NCBI GenBank assembly: GCA_943370385.1
Contig: CALRQT020000005.1
Coordinates: 124,001 to 188,000 of the forward strand
Length of the DNA stretch: 64,000 nucleotides
Reading direction: 5' to 3'
DNA from: BAIKAL-G1 sp943370385
GTDB lineage: Bacteria > Cyanobacteriota > Cyanobacteriia > PCC-6307 > Cyanobiaceae
The translations under genes were made by a program, and so were the position numbers. This document shows, piece by piece, positions 41,699 through 49,200 of this stretch. Positions within the stretch are counted from its first letter, which is position 1. Every line of letters begins with the position of its first letter. The notes below the pieces were generated by a model that was not told the DNA's origin, ran no database searches, and saw only the letters and a program-made list of their open reading frames with translations.

Positions 41699-42943
41699 AT
41701 GAGCCGAGCGCGCGTGCATGGAGCCGGTCCCACCGGCTGCCTGGCGGCCCTAGCCCTGGCCCAGGTGGGCTGGGAGGTGCACCTCGATGACCCGCTGGAT
41801 GCTCCCGTGCTCCTGCGGCGCCAACGGGCCTATGCCCTCACCCACTCCAGCATGGGCCTCCTGGATCGCCTGGGCCTGGGCCAGGCCCTGGCGCCCCAGC
41901 TGGTGCCCTTCAGCAGCCTGGAACTCATGGACCAGGGCACGGGCCGCCAGTGCCACTTCAGTGGCGCCGACCTAGGCCAGGGGGGGCGGCGGCGACGGTC
42001 CTGGGCCCTCGGGGCTGCAGAACCCGTTGCAGCGCTTGGGGCCGCAGGCCCTGGATCCGGGGGCAAAGGCGAAGCCGTCGGCTGGATCGTGCAACACGGC
42101 CCCCTGATGGAGCTGTTGCTCCTCCAGCTCCAGGCCAATCCCCAGGTGACCCTGCAATTGGGGCGGCCGGCCCCCGGCGCCGGTTCCCCTTTGACGGCAG
42201 ACCAGGCTGGGGATCAGGCCTCGGATCTGGTGGTGGGGGCCGACGGCAGCCAGTCTGCGAGCCGTCAGGCCGCTGGGCTGGGCTGGCTGGAGCACACCTA
42301 CGGCCAGGCCTGCCTGACCGTGCAAGTGCGGCTACGCGGAGCCCGGCCAGACCAGGCCTGGGAGCTACTGCGGCCCGAAGGTCCCTTTGCGGTGCTGCCC
42401 CTGGGCGGCGATGCCTTCCAACTGGTCTGGAGTGCGTCGGCGCGGCGGCTGCGCCAGCTCGAAAGCCTCGATGGTGCCGCCTTCCTCGACCAGCTGGCCG
42501 GCGCCCTGCCGGACCAACTGCAACCGGAAGCCCTGCTGGACGAACCCCGGGCCTATCCGGTGGCCCTGGCCCTGGCCTGGCCCATTGCCAAAGGCCAGCT
42601 CGTGCTGGTGGGGGACAGTGCCCACCGCTGCCATCCCGTCGGCGGCCAGGGGCTCAACCTGGGTTGGCGTGATGTGGCCTGCCTGCAGCAGTTGGCTGGC
42701 CGGGTCACGGCCGGGCGCCTCACCCCAAACCAGCTAGCCGGGGCCTACCGCTGGCGCCGCTGGCCCGACCTGGTGGCCACCCTGCTGGCCACCCACCTGC
42801 TGGTGGGGCTGTTTTCCAACCGCTCCCGCCTGCTGCTGCCCCTCCGCCGCCTGGCCCTCGACCTGCTGAATGGGGCTCCCTTGCTGCGGCGCCTAAGCCT
42901 GGCTGCCATGACCCAGGGCCCTTGCCGCCTGGCACAGCGATGA
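41699..42943 (+). CDS. FAD-dependent monooxygenase, UbiH/COQ6-like
   Basis: A 414-residue flavoprotein. The FAD-binding start is RVHGAGPTGCLAALALAQ, and the second FAD motif is VLVGDSAHRCHPVGGQGLNLGWRDV, which is diagnostic for the UbiH/UbiF/VisC/COQ6 group that hydroxylates quinone precursors or other aromatics. ATG 41699 directly precedes the nucleotide-binding strand. An Arg/Gly/Ala-rich insert at about residues 90-125 looks poorly conserved. In cyanobacteria a role in plastoquinone or another aromatic pathway is possible but not shown. Confidence 0.85.
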   Translation: MSRARVHGAGPTGCLAALALAQVGWEVHLDDPLDAPVLLRRQRAYALTHSSMGLLDRLGLGQALAPQLVPFSSLELMDQGTGRQCHFSGADLGQGGRRRRSWALGAAEPVAALGAAGPGSGGKGEAVGWIVQHGPLMELLLLQLQANPQVTLQLGRPAPGAGSPLTADQAGDQASDLVVGADGSQSASRQAAGLGWLEHTYGQACLTVQVRLRGARPDQAWELLRPEGPFAVLPLGGDAFQLVWSASARRLRQLESLDGAAFLDQLAGALPDQLQPEALLDEPRAYPVALALAWPIAKGQLVLVGDSAHRCHPVGGQGLNLGWRDVACLQQLAGRVTAGRLTPNQLAGAYRWRRWPDLVATLLATHLLVGLFSNRSRLLLPLRRLALDLLNGAPLLRRLSLAAMTQGPCRLAQR

Positions 42944-42956
42944 CCACCATGGCGCC

Positions 42957-43169
42957 ATGGTGTTCCCAACCTCGCCCCAGCCCCTGCCCGCCAGCGAACT
43001 GGTGCGCTACCTACGCCAGGACCTGGGCTTGAGCGAAAACGCCCTCAACCTTGGCCTCAAACAGGCCCAGCTGGAACAGGCCCCCCTGCCGGTGGTGCTC
43101 TGGCGCTTTGGCCTGATCAGCCTGGAGCAACTCGATCAGGTGCTCGCCTGGCAGGACAGCCAACCCTGA
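42957..43169 (+). CDS. DUF2949 family small protein, 70 aa
   Basis: A cyanobacterium-specific small protein. The pattern ELVRYLRQDLGLSENALNL followed by LPVVLWRFGLISLEQLDQVLAW matches the DUF2949 family, which is largely helical and of unknown function. Starts at ATG 42957, 13 bases after the flavin monooxygenase stop, so it is probably in the same transcript. Confidence 0.85.
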   Translation: MVFPTSPQPLPASELVRYLRQDLGLSENALNLGLKQAQLEQAPLPVVLWRFGLISLEQLDQVLAWQDSQP

Positions 43170-43179
43170 GGGATTGGGA

Positions 43180-43707
43180 TCAGGAATAGATGATCAGGGA
43201 CTCAACCGGCACGTCATCGGGCAACTTGGCGCGGCCACCAAGGCCCGCAAGCTCGGCCACGAAGGCAAAGCCACAGAGATCGCCGCCCACCCGTTGCACG
43301 AGCTGGGAGCAGGCGCTCGCGGTGCCGCCGGTGGCCAGCAGATCATCCACGATCAGAACCCGGGGGCCGGTTTCAAAGCCATCGGCCAAGATCTCAAGCC
43401 GATCGGTTCCGTATTCCAGGCTGTAGTCAATGCCATGCACCACACCTGGCAACTTGCCGGGCTTGCGCACCGGTGTGAAGCCCAGGCCCCGGTCCGTGGC
43501 CAGGGCCGTGCCCACGATGAAACCCCGCGATTCAATGCCCACGATCAGATCGGGCTGGAGGCGATCGCAGATCACGGCCAATTGACGCACCACTTCCTGC
43601 CAGGCACTGGCCTGGCGCATGAGGGGAGTGAGGTCGCGGAACAGGATCCCTGGCTTGGGGAAGTCAGGAACATCCCGCACCAGCAGGCGCAGATCAATGG
43701 CAGACAT
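43180..43707 (-). CDS. apt: Adenine phosphoribosyltransferase
   Basis: A 175-residue purine-salvage enzyme making AMP from adenine and PRPP. The N-terminal hood DVPDFPKPGILFRDLTPLM, GIESRGFIVGTALA, the PRTase motif VLIVDDLLATGGTA and the RKPGKLPG segment are all canonical. Start ATG 43707. Convergent with the DUF2949 gene and divergent from the DUF3038 gene. Confidence 0.96.
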   Translation of the reverse strand: MSAIDLRLLVRDVPDFPKPGILFRDLTPLMRQASAWQEVVRQLAVICDRLQPDLIVGIESRGFIVGTALATDRGLGFTPVRKPGKLPGVVHGIDYSLEYGTDRLEILADGFETGPRVLIVDDLLATGGTASACSQLVQRVGGDLCGFAFVAELAGLGGRAKLPDDVPVESLIIYS

Positions 43708-43798
43708 GGGGAAAAAAGATCGTCAAGGCCCCTGGGCTGGTCGAGGCAGCGACCCCCCCAGATGACGGATTGGCTCGGGCACTGGCAGTATCGCAGCC

Positions 43799-44341
43799 AT
43801 GCCTGACGTTTCTACCGCCTTGAGCCGCCCCACCCCCCTGCCCAGGCGGGGACTGGAGCGCCTCGATCTGATGTTGCTGTGCGCGGAGGCCCTCGACCTC
43901 AACGGCGGCGAGGCCATGGTTTGGATGAGTGAGCAGCTGGGCTACCAAAGCCTCTTTCCCAACCGGGTCGAACTGTGGAAGCGCCGCTGCCACAACCCCC
44001 TACGCCGCTCCACCCGCCGGGGCCAGCTCCAGGTTCAGGACACCGATGCCCTGATCCGGATCCTGAGCGCCATGGCCGAACGCCTCTATCCGATGCTGCG
44101 GCAACTGCTCTCAGCTGCCGAACCCGAGTCGGTGAGTGCCCAGCGCTGGACCCTGTTCCGCTCGCGCCTTCAAGAGCTAATCGAGGAACGGTTGAACCTG
44201 CGTCGGGTCGGTGTGCGCAAGCTGCTCGATCCGAGCGAAGGGCCCCAGCTTTGTCATCAGCTGATCCTGAGCCTGGCCCTCAGCGCCGGCAATGGTGGGG
44301 TGGAAAGGCTGAAGGCCAGCCTCCTGGACCCCGAACCCTGA
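43799..44341 (+). CDS. DUF3038 family protein
   Basis: A 180-residue, mainly helical soluble protein. RRGLERLDLMLLCAEALDLN near the N-terminus and ELIEERLNLRRVGVRKLL in the second half agree with the cyanobacterial DUF3038 family. Function unknown. The gene is followed 74 bases later by a DUF4335 gene, a pairing seen across cyanobacteria, so the two products probably act together. Confidence 0.85.
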   Translation: MPDVSTALSRPTPLPRRGLERLDLMLLCAEALDLNGGEAMVWMSEQLGYQSLFPNRVELWKRRCHNPLRRSTRRGQLQVQDTDALIRILSAMAERLYPMLRQLLSAAEPESVSAQRWTLFRSRLQELIEERLNLRRVGVRKLLDPSEGPQLCHQLILSLALSAGNGGVERLKASLLDPEP

Positions 44342-44415
44342 CCCCCAGGGTCCGCGGTGGAACCACCGTCACCCCAAACCCCGATCCGCCCAGACCCCTC
44401 CCCCAGCTGCCCGCC

Positions 44416-45126
44416 GTGATCAAGCTCAGCCACCGCTTCGAACAGATCAGTTGTCGCCTGACGGTGGAGGGGTTTCCAGATGTGTCGACGGGCCAGAGCA
44501 GCCAGGCGATCGGCATCCTCACCGCCTGGAGCCTGGCCCTGGCCGGCCACACGGAACTGGAGGGCAAACGGGAACATCTCGAAGCCCTGCTGCAGGTGGT
44601 GGCCCCCTATGCCCGCCACCTGATCAGCGGTGCCCCCAGGACCTTCGGCGACCCGGTCTCGCCGGTGGCACTCCACCCCGATGGCTCTCGCCACCGGCTC
44701 GAGCTGCGCAGTAGCCAGCCGAACACGCCACCGTTGGCCCTGCACCTGGACGACGCTGAACTCGCCGACCTGGTGCGCTGCCTCGACCAACTGCTGCTTG
44801 ATCCGCGCCTGCAGCTGAACCTGCAGGCGCCCACGCCGCAACCGCTGCGGCGCAGCGAACTACGCAAGCGGGTGCCCCTGGGTCGCCGCATCGCAGCCCC
44901 CCTCTGCGGCATGGCGGCCCTGGGGCTCGCCGGGGCCGTGTCCTGGATCGTGCCCATCCCCAAGCCGGGCAGCTTCAACCCAACCCAGGTCAAGGGAACC
45001 AGCGCCGTAGCGGACCCGGGCAAGGCAGTAGCAACTGGGCCAGAGCAGGCCCCGGCGCCAGCCCCGCAGGCCCAGACCAGCCAGGGGGCAGGCAGCCGCC
45101 CCGGCCCGAGCCAAACCCCCCGTTGA
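44416..45126 (+). CDS. DUF4335 family membrane-anchored protein
   Basis: A 236-residue protein starting at GTG 44416, since the family N-terminus VIKLSHRFEQISCRLTVEG begins there although the frame is open to 43975. The first 150 residues are a soluble domain; one membrane helix (PLCGMAALGLAGAVSWIVPI) lies near residues 157-176, followed by an Ala/Pro/Gln-rich tail. Partner of the DUF3038 protein upstream. Function unknown. Confidence 0.82.
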   Translation: MIKLSHRFEQISCRLTVEGFPDVSTGQSSQAIGILTAWSLALAGHTELEGKREHLEALLQVVAPYARHLISGAPRTFGDPVSPVALHPDGSRHRLELRSSQPNTPPLALHLDDAELADLVRCLDQLLLDPRLQLNLQAPTPQPLRRSELRKRVPLGRRIAAPLCGMAALGLAGAVSWIVPIPKPGSFNPTQVKGTSAVADPGKAVATGPEQAPAPAPQAQTSQGAGSRPGPSQTPR

Positions 45127-45282
45127 CGCAGGGGCTGCGATCGCCACACTGGAGCGACCCAGCCCACTCAATCCGCCCCAGCTAAGGCCGCCCAGCAGCC
45201 GAGGCGCCTACCTCCAGCCCGTTTGAGACGGGCAACTCCATCCTGGGCCGATCGGCCCACCCCACCCCCTGGCCCGAGAGCG

Positions 45283-45534
45283 ATGTCAATCCCCATGAGC
45301 TGGCCCGAATGTCGCCGCCGCGTCACCCGTCTCGGGGCCTCCCTCGATGTGGTGGTCCGCAGTGATCCGGAAGTCTGCGGCCTCAGTGGTGACACCTTTC
45401 GCCTCTCTCTCCACCATGGCGGCCATGGCGATTGCACCGTGGGTGACCTCTCCTTGGTTGATTGCCCCAACGAACTGGTCCTGATTGAGTTCGAGCGCTG
45501 GATGCGCGGCGCTGGCCACAGCATCAGCCCATGA
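45283..45534 (+). CDS. Small hypothetical protein, 83 aa
   Basis: Starts at ATG 45283 (or 45295). The body (RRVTRLGASLDVVVRSDPEV, CTVGDLSLVDCPNELVLIEF) reads as a compact beta-rich domain with three Cys and ends in a helix. No family recognised. Its TGA overlaps the ATG of the next gene (ATGA), so the two are translated as a unit. Confidence 0.6.
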   Translation: MSIPMSWPECRRRVTRLGASLDVVVRSDPEVCGLSGDTFRLSLHHGGHGDCTVGDLSLVDCPNELVLIEFERWMRGAGHSISP

Positions 45535-45914
45535 GCCGAACACCGAAACGACTAACCCTGATGCGCCCGGGCCGGCGCAGTCAGGTCGGGCGCCTAGGGG
45601 CCAAGCGCAAGCGCCCACCAGCGAGGATTCGCCAGCTCGGGGAAGCGCTCTTGCTGCTTGCCGGCGGGGTGGGTCTGCTACTTGCCCTCATGCGATTGCC
45701 TGAGCGCCTCGACACCCTGCTGCTGGTCAGCAATGCGATTGCCAACCTGATTGGCGGCCTCTCAAAACTGGGGCTGGGGCTGCTGCAGTTATTGGGCGTA
45801 TTGGTGCTCGTGGCGGTGGTGCTGCTCGCCCTGGCGTTCCTCATTGGTGGCCTGGTTCGCCTGGCCCGGGCCCTGCTCAGGCCTAAGGCCACGGCAACGC
45901 CAACCCCTCGGTAA
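45531..45914 (+). CDS. Small two-helix membrane protein, 127 aa
   Basis: A very basic N-terminus (RTPKRLTLMRPGRRSQVGRL) is followed by two hydrophobic helices (LGEALLLLAGGVGLLLALM, and a longer Leu/Val-rich one at about residues 78-112), then a short basic tail. Function unknown. Overlaps the upstream gene by four bases. Confidence 0.62.
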   Translation: MSRTPKRLTLMRPGRRSQVGRLGAKRKRPPARIRQLGEALLLLAGGVGLLLALMRLPERLDTLLLVSNAIANLIGGLSKLGLGLLQLLGVLVLVAVVLLALAFLIGGLVRLARALLRPKATATPTPR

Positions 45915-46031
45915 GGCCCTACGCCCTATGGCGGCCCACCCCATGAAGTTCTGAACCGGTTTTGCACACCAGCAGCAATTTCGGTTTAAAACGAGCTTGC
46001 GCCTTCAAGCCCCTGGGGAAAGGAGCTGGGA

Positions 46032-46970
46032 ATGGGGAAAAACCATCGCAAGCCCAAGGAAAGCCCCCAGGCGAACCGTCCGCCAGGAGTTGTGATCAGC
46101 GATCGCTACTTTCCCTCGGCTGTGCTCGATGATCTGGCTACAAACCAAGATCCAGAACGGGAAGACAAGCCGGATCCACTGGGCAGCCTGGGCCGGCTCG
46201 ATCGACAATTTTATGAAAAGGAGTTGATGCATCTCCAGCAAGAACTGGTGAAGATGCAGTACTGGGTGAAGGCGGAAGGATTTCGACTGATTGTGGTGTT
46301 TGAGGGCAGGGATGCGGCGGGCAAGGGGGGCACGATCAAGCGCATCACCGAACCGATGAATCCCCGCGGCTGCCGCGTTGTAGCCCTAGGCAAGCCCTCC
46401 GACCAACAGCGCACACAATGGTATTTCCAACGCTATGTGGAACATTTCCCCACGGCCGGCGAAATCGTCATTTTCGATCGCAGTTGGTATAACCGGGCCG
46501 GGGTGGAACGGGTGATGGGCTTTTGCACAGCGGCGGAGTTGCTGGAATTCCAGCAATCCTGCCCGGAGTTTGAGAGGATGGTAGTGCGAAGCGGCATCAT
46601 GCTACTCAAATACTGGTTTTCAGTCAGCGACGAGGAACAGGAAGCCCGTTTCAAATCGCGGATTGAAGATGGCACAAGACGCTGGAAGTTAAGCGAAATG
46701 GATCTGGAATCAAGGGACCACTGGGAGGACTTCTCCCGCGCCAAGGACGAGATGTTTGCCCACAGCAATATTCCGGAAGCCCCCTGGTTCACGGTGGATG
46801 CCGATGACAAGCGCCGCGCCCGCCTCAATTGCATTCGCCACCTTCTCAGTAAAATTCCATATCACGACATGACACCGCCAGCCCTAAAGTTAACACCTCG
46901 CAAACCTGCCAAGGGCTACAAAAGACCGCCCTTTGATGAGCAGTTTTTCGTGCCCAATGCCTATCCCTAG
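46032..46970 (+). CDS. ppk2: Polyphosphate kinase 2 family protein
   Basis: A 312-residue PPK2-family phosphotransferase using polyphosphate to phosphorylate nucleoside mono- or diphosphates. Walker A is EGRDAAGKGG (91-100), then ITEPMNPRGCRVVALGKPS, the Walker B/lid segment IVIFDRSWYNRAGVERVMGF, and SDEEQEARFKSRIEDGTRRWKL only by family similarity of its ends. A good ribosome site (AAAGGAG) lies 6 bases before ATG 46032. I see no Pho box in the 117 bases upstream. It links functionally to the polyphosphate-binding CHAD protein elsewhere in the window. Confidence 0.94.
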   Translation: MGKNHRKPKESPQANRPPGVVISDRYFPSAVLDDLATNQDPEREDKPDPLGSLGRLDRQFYEKELMHLQQELVKMQYWVKAEGFRLIVVFEGRDAAGKGGTIKRITEPMNPRGCRVVALGKPSDQQRTQWYFQRYVEHFPTAGEIVIFDRSWYNRAGVERVMGFCTAAELLEFQQSCPEFERMVVRSGIMLLKYWFSVSDEEQEARFKSRIEDGTRRWKLSEMDLESRDHWEDFSRAKDEMFAHSNIPEAPWFTVDADDKRRARLNCIRHLLSKIPYHDMTPPALKLTPRKPAKGYKRPPFDEQFFVPNAYP

Positions 46971-46999
46971 CGGTGGCCGTTAGGCCCAATCCGCCCCCC

Positions 47000-47113
47000 T
47001 TAGTGGCGCAGCTGTTGGAACCAGAAACCCGCGAGCTGCCAGCTGCTCCATAGGAAAATCCCTAAAATCAGCCAGTTCAGCCAAGCGGGTCTTTGGTTGT
47101 TATCGAAGTTCAT
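47000..47113 (-). CDS. 37-aa single-pass membrane micro-protein behind mntH
   Basis: A short frame starting at ATG 47113, 9 bases after the mntH stop. The peptide is MNFDNNQRPAWLNW, then a hydrophobic segment LILGIFLWSSWQLAGFWF, then QQLRH and TAA. A polar N-terminus, one Trp-rich membrane helix and a basic end make it look like a genuine small membrane subunit. I recognise no family. It is too short for standard ORF calling and could be a regulator or accessory peptide of the Mn transporter. Confidence 0.6.
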   Translation of the reverse strand: MNFDNNQRPAWLNWLILGIFLWSSWQLAGFWFQQLRH

Positions 47114-47122
47114 GGGAGCAGA

Positions 47123-48427
47123 TTAGAAGCGCAAGCTGCTCGCCAGGGAGATCAGCAGCGAAAGGTTAATCGCGACAATCGTACCGATGCAGAGCCAACT
47201 CAAAAGCTGCAGGGCCACAGGCGAGCGCAGATTGCCCATGGGCCGCGCCTGGCCACAGAACCAAACCAGGGGTACGGCCGCGAAGGGGAGTTGCAGGCTG
47301 AGCACCACCTGGGACAGAACTAGGAGTTGATTGGTGGCCCCCTCTCCCAGCAGCAGCACGGTGCCCAGGGCAGGGATGAGGGCCATACCCCGGGTCAGGA
47401 GGCGCCGCTGCCAGAGGGGCAGGCGCAGATCCAGAAAGCCTTCCATCACCACCTGACCGGCCAGGGTGCCCGTAATCGTGGAGCTCTGGCCCGCCGCCAG
47501 CAGGGCAACACCGAAGGCCAGGCTGGCCAGGGAGGTCCCCAGCATGGGCGTGAGTAACTGGTAGGCCTGGCCCAGGTCGGTGACCAAAGGCAGGCCCTGG
47601 CCATAGAAAGCGCCCCCCGCCAACACCAGGATCGCCGCATTGACCAGAAAAGCCATGGCCAGGGCAATCGCCATGTCGGCCGTGGCCAGGCGCAGGGCCC
47701 AGTGGCGGGCCTTGGGATGGTCCGGCCACTGGCGGGTCTTCACCAGGGAGGAGTGGAGATAGAGGTTGTGGGGCATCACCGTGGCCCCGAGGATTCCCGC
47801 CGCCAGGAACAGCTGCTGGTGGTTGCCCATGGCCAGGGGATTGGGCACAAAGCCATGGGCCACGGCGACCCAATCCGGCTTGAGCAACACCAACTCCACA
47901 ACGAAACAGGCCCCGATCAGGGCCACCATGGCGATTACCAAGGCTTCAAGGCGGCGCAGTCCCTGGTGCTGCAAGGCAAGGAGCAAAAGGGTGTCGGCAG
48001 CAGTCAGGCTCACCCCCCAGGCCAGGGGCAAGCCAAACAGCAATTTCAAGGCGATGGCACTGCCGACCAGTTCGGCTAGGTCGGTGGCAATCATCGCCAC
48101 TTCGGCAAGGAGCCAAAGGGGCAGGCGCCAGCCAGGCGGCAACAACTGGCGACAGGCCTGGGCCAGGTCCAGGCCCGTGGCGATTCCCAAGCGGCAACAG
48201 AGCGACTGCAGCACCATCGCCATGGCGCTGGAGAGGGCTACCACCCACAGCAGGGCATAGCCGCTGGTGGAGCCAGCCGCCAGATCCGTGGCCCAGTTGC
48301 CCGGGTCCATGTAGCCCACGGCCACCAGGTAGGCGGGCCCCAGCACCTTCCAAAAGGTGGCAAGTCCAGGGGGACCGGCGGGGATTTTTACTGAAGCCGC
48401 CATCCCCAGCCGCGGATCTCGATCCAT
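47123..48427 (-). CDS. mntH: NRAMP-family divalent metal transporter (Mn2+)
   Basis: A 434-residue proton-coupled manganese/iron importer of the cytoplasmic membrane. The metal-binding motifs are GYMDPGNWATDL in helix 1 and ILGATVMPHNLYLHS in helix 6; eleven helices are predicted. Mn2+ is needed for the PSII oxygen-evolving cluster. ATG 48427 is chosen; ATG 48439 or 48403 are alternatives, and the frame is open to 48538 but the first residues there are not family-like. A 37-aa membrane ORF follows 9 bases downstream. Confidence 0.93.
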   Translation of the reverse strand: MDRDPRLGMAASVKIPAGPPGLATFWKVLGPAYLVAVGYMDPGNWATDLAAGSTSGYALLWVVALSSAMAMVLQSLCCRLGIATGLDLAQACRQLLPPGWRLPLWLLAEVAMIATDLAELVGSAIALKLLFGLPLAWGVSLTAADTLLLLALQHQGLRRLEALVIAMVALIGACFVVELVLLKPDWVAVAHGFVPNPLAMGNHQQLFLAAGILGATVMPHNLYLHSSLVKTRQWPDHPKARHWALRLATADMAIALAMAFLVNAAILVLAGGAFYGQGLPLVTDLGQAYQLLTPMLGTSLASLAFGVALLAAGQSSTITGTLAGQVVMEGFLDLRLPLWQRRLLTRGMALIPALGTVLLLGEGATNQLLVLSQVVLSLQLPFAAVPLVWFCGQARPMGNLRSPVALQLLSWLCIGTIVAINLSLLISLASSLRF

Positions 48428-48439
48428 CCTGCCAGCCAT

Positions 48440-48748
48440 CGAACACGCCGCTAGCCCGGCGTGCCAGACAGGGGCCAATCGACGGGAATAGGCCGAGGCC
48501 CCGGCGGAGCTAAGCGGGCCAAGGGGCCTGCGGCCCAATGGCCAGGGCTACAGGTCTGGTCGGGAAGGCGCCGTTGGCCTGCTCTGGCGATGGGTCCGTA
48601 GGGCTAAGGGGTTCACCATTGCTGGGCAAGGACGCCCTGGGCATTGGACCAGGGCTGACCTCAAGCCGAGGCTGATCTCTGGCCAGGGCCAGGCGAATGC
48701 CAGACAACCTGACTGAAGGACCTTGGACTCACCCGAGGGAAGCGGGAT
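48440..48748. other. Upstream region of mntH
   Basis: About 310 bases between the mntH start and the end of the 80-aa gene. No coding sequence, RNA gene or clear operator was recognised; a MntR- or Fur-type box could not be identified by eye. Confidence 0.4.
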
Positions 48749-48991
48749 TCAGTGCAAGGCGGGTTCTGTCAAAGAGGCAGCGGGCCGATGGGTGCGCCGC
48801 AGGTCATGGAGGCCTTCGAGCTGGTTGTAGACAGCCACCAGCTGGCGCCGGATGTGGTCGGTGTTCTCAAGCCGATCCAGGTTCAAAAGCACAGCCTCAA
48901 TTTGGGCCTTGCTGTCAATTAGCAAACGGCACTCGCTGGATCCGGGTTCATAGCCCATGGATGGGAGCTCTAATGCATGAAACTCTGCCAT
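48749..48991 (-). CDS. Small hypothetical protein, 80 aa
   Basis: Starts at ATG 48991 (MAEFHALELPSMGYEPG). The core is a strand CRLLIDSKAQIEAVLLNLD followed by an amphipathic helix (HIRRQLVAVYNQLEGLHDLR), with natural amino-acid composition. The longer frame to 49057 adds a low-quality leader. No family recognised. It lies downstream of the UPF0182 gene on the same strand. Confidence 0.6.
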   Translation of the reverse strand: MAEFHALELPSMGYEPGSSECRLLIDSKAQIEAVLLNLDRLENTDHIRRQLVAVYNQLEGLHDLRRTHRPAASLTEPALH

Positions 48992-49140
48992 CAAAGCCCC
49001 CCTGCCCGGGGCCCGTGGTCTAAACGGATGCAGTTCTGCAGCACCGAAGTGGACCAAGGCAACCGAACCAGATCGATAGGACTTGGATCCGGCCCCAATT
49101 AAGAACTTTATCCATGGTCAGGATTTTGGCGATTCGCTTG

Positions 49141-49197
49141 GATCAGGCCCGGCTAGGCAGATCAGGACCGGTTAGGCGGTTCAGGCCAGATCAGGGC
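49141..49197. repeat. Three tandem 19-bp repeats after the UPF0182 gene
   Basis: Units GATCAGGCCCGGCTAGGCA (49141-49159), GATCAGGACCGGTTAGGCG (49160-49178) and a diverged third copy (49179-49197). Units one and two match at 16 of 19 positions. They lie directly past the stop of the UPF0182 gene, in its 3' flank. Confidence 0.65.
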
Positions 49198-49200
49198 CTT

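Noticed and set aside
45915..46031. Pho box upstream of ppk2
   Set aside because: GGTTT-type stretches are present but no TTAACC units in 11-bp phase.
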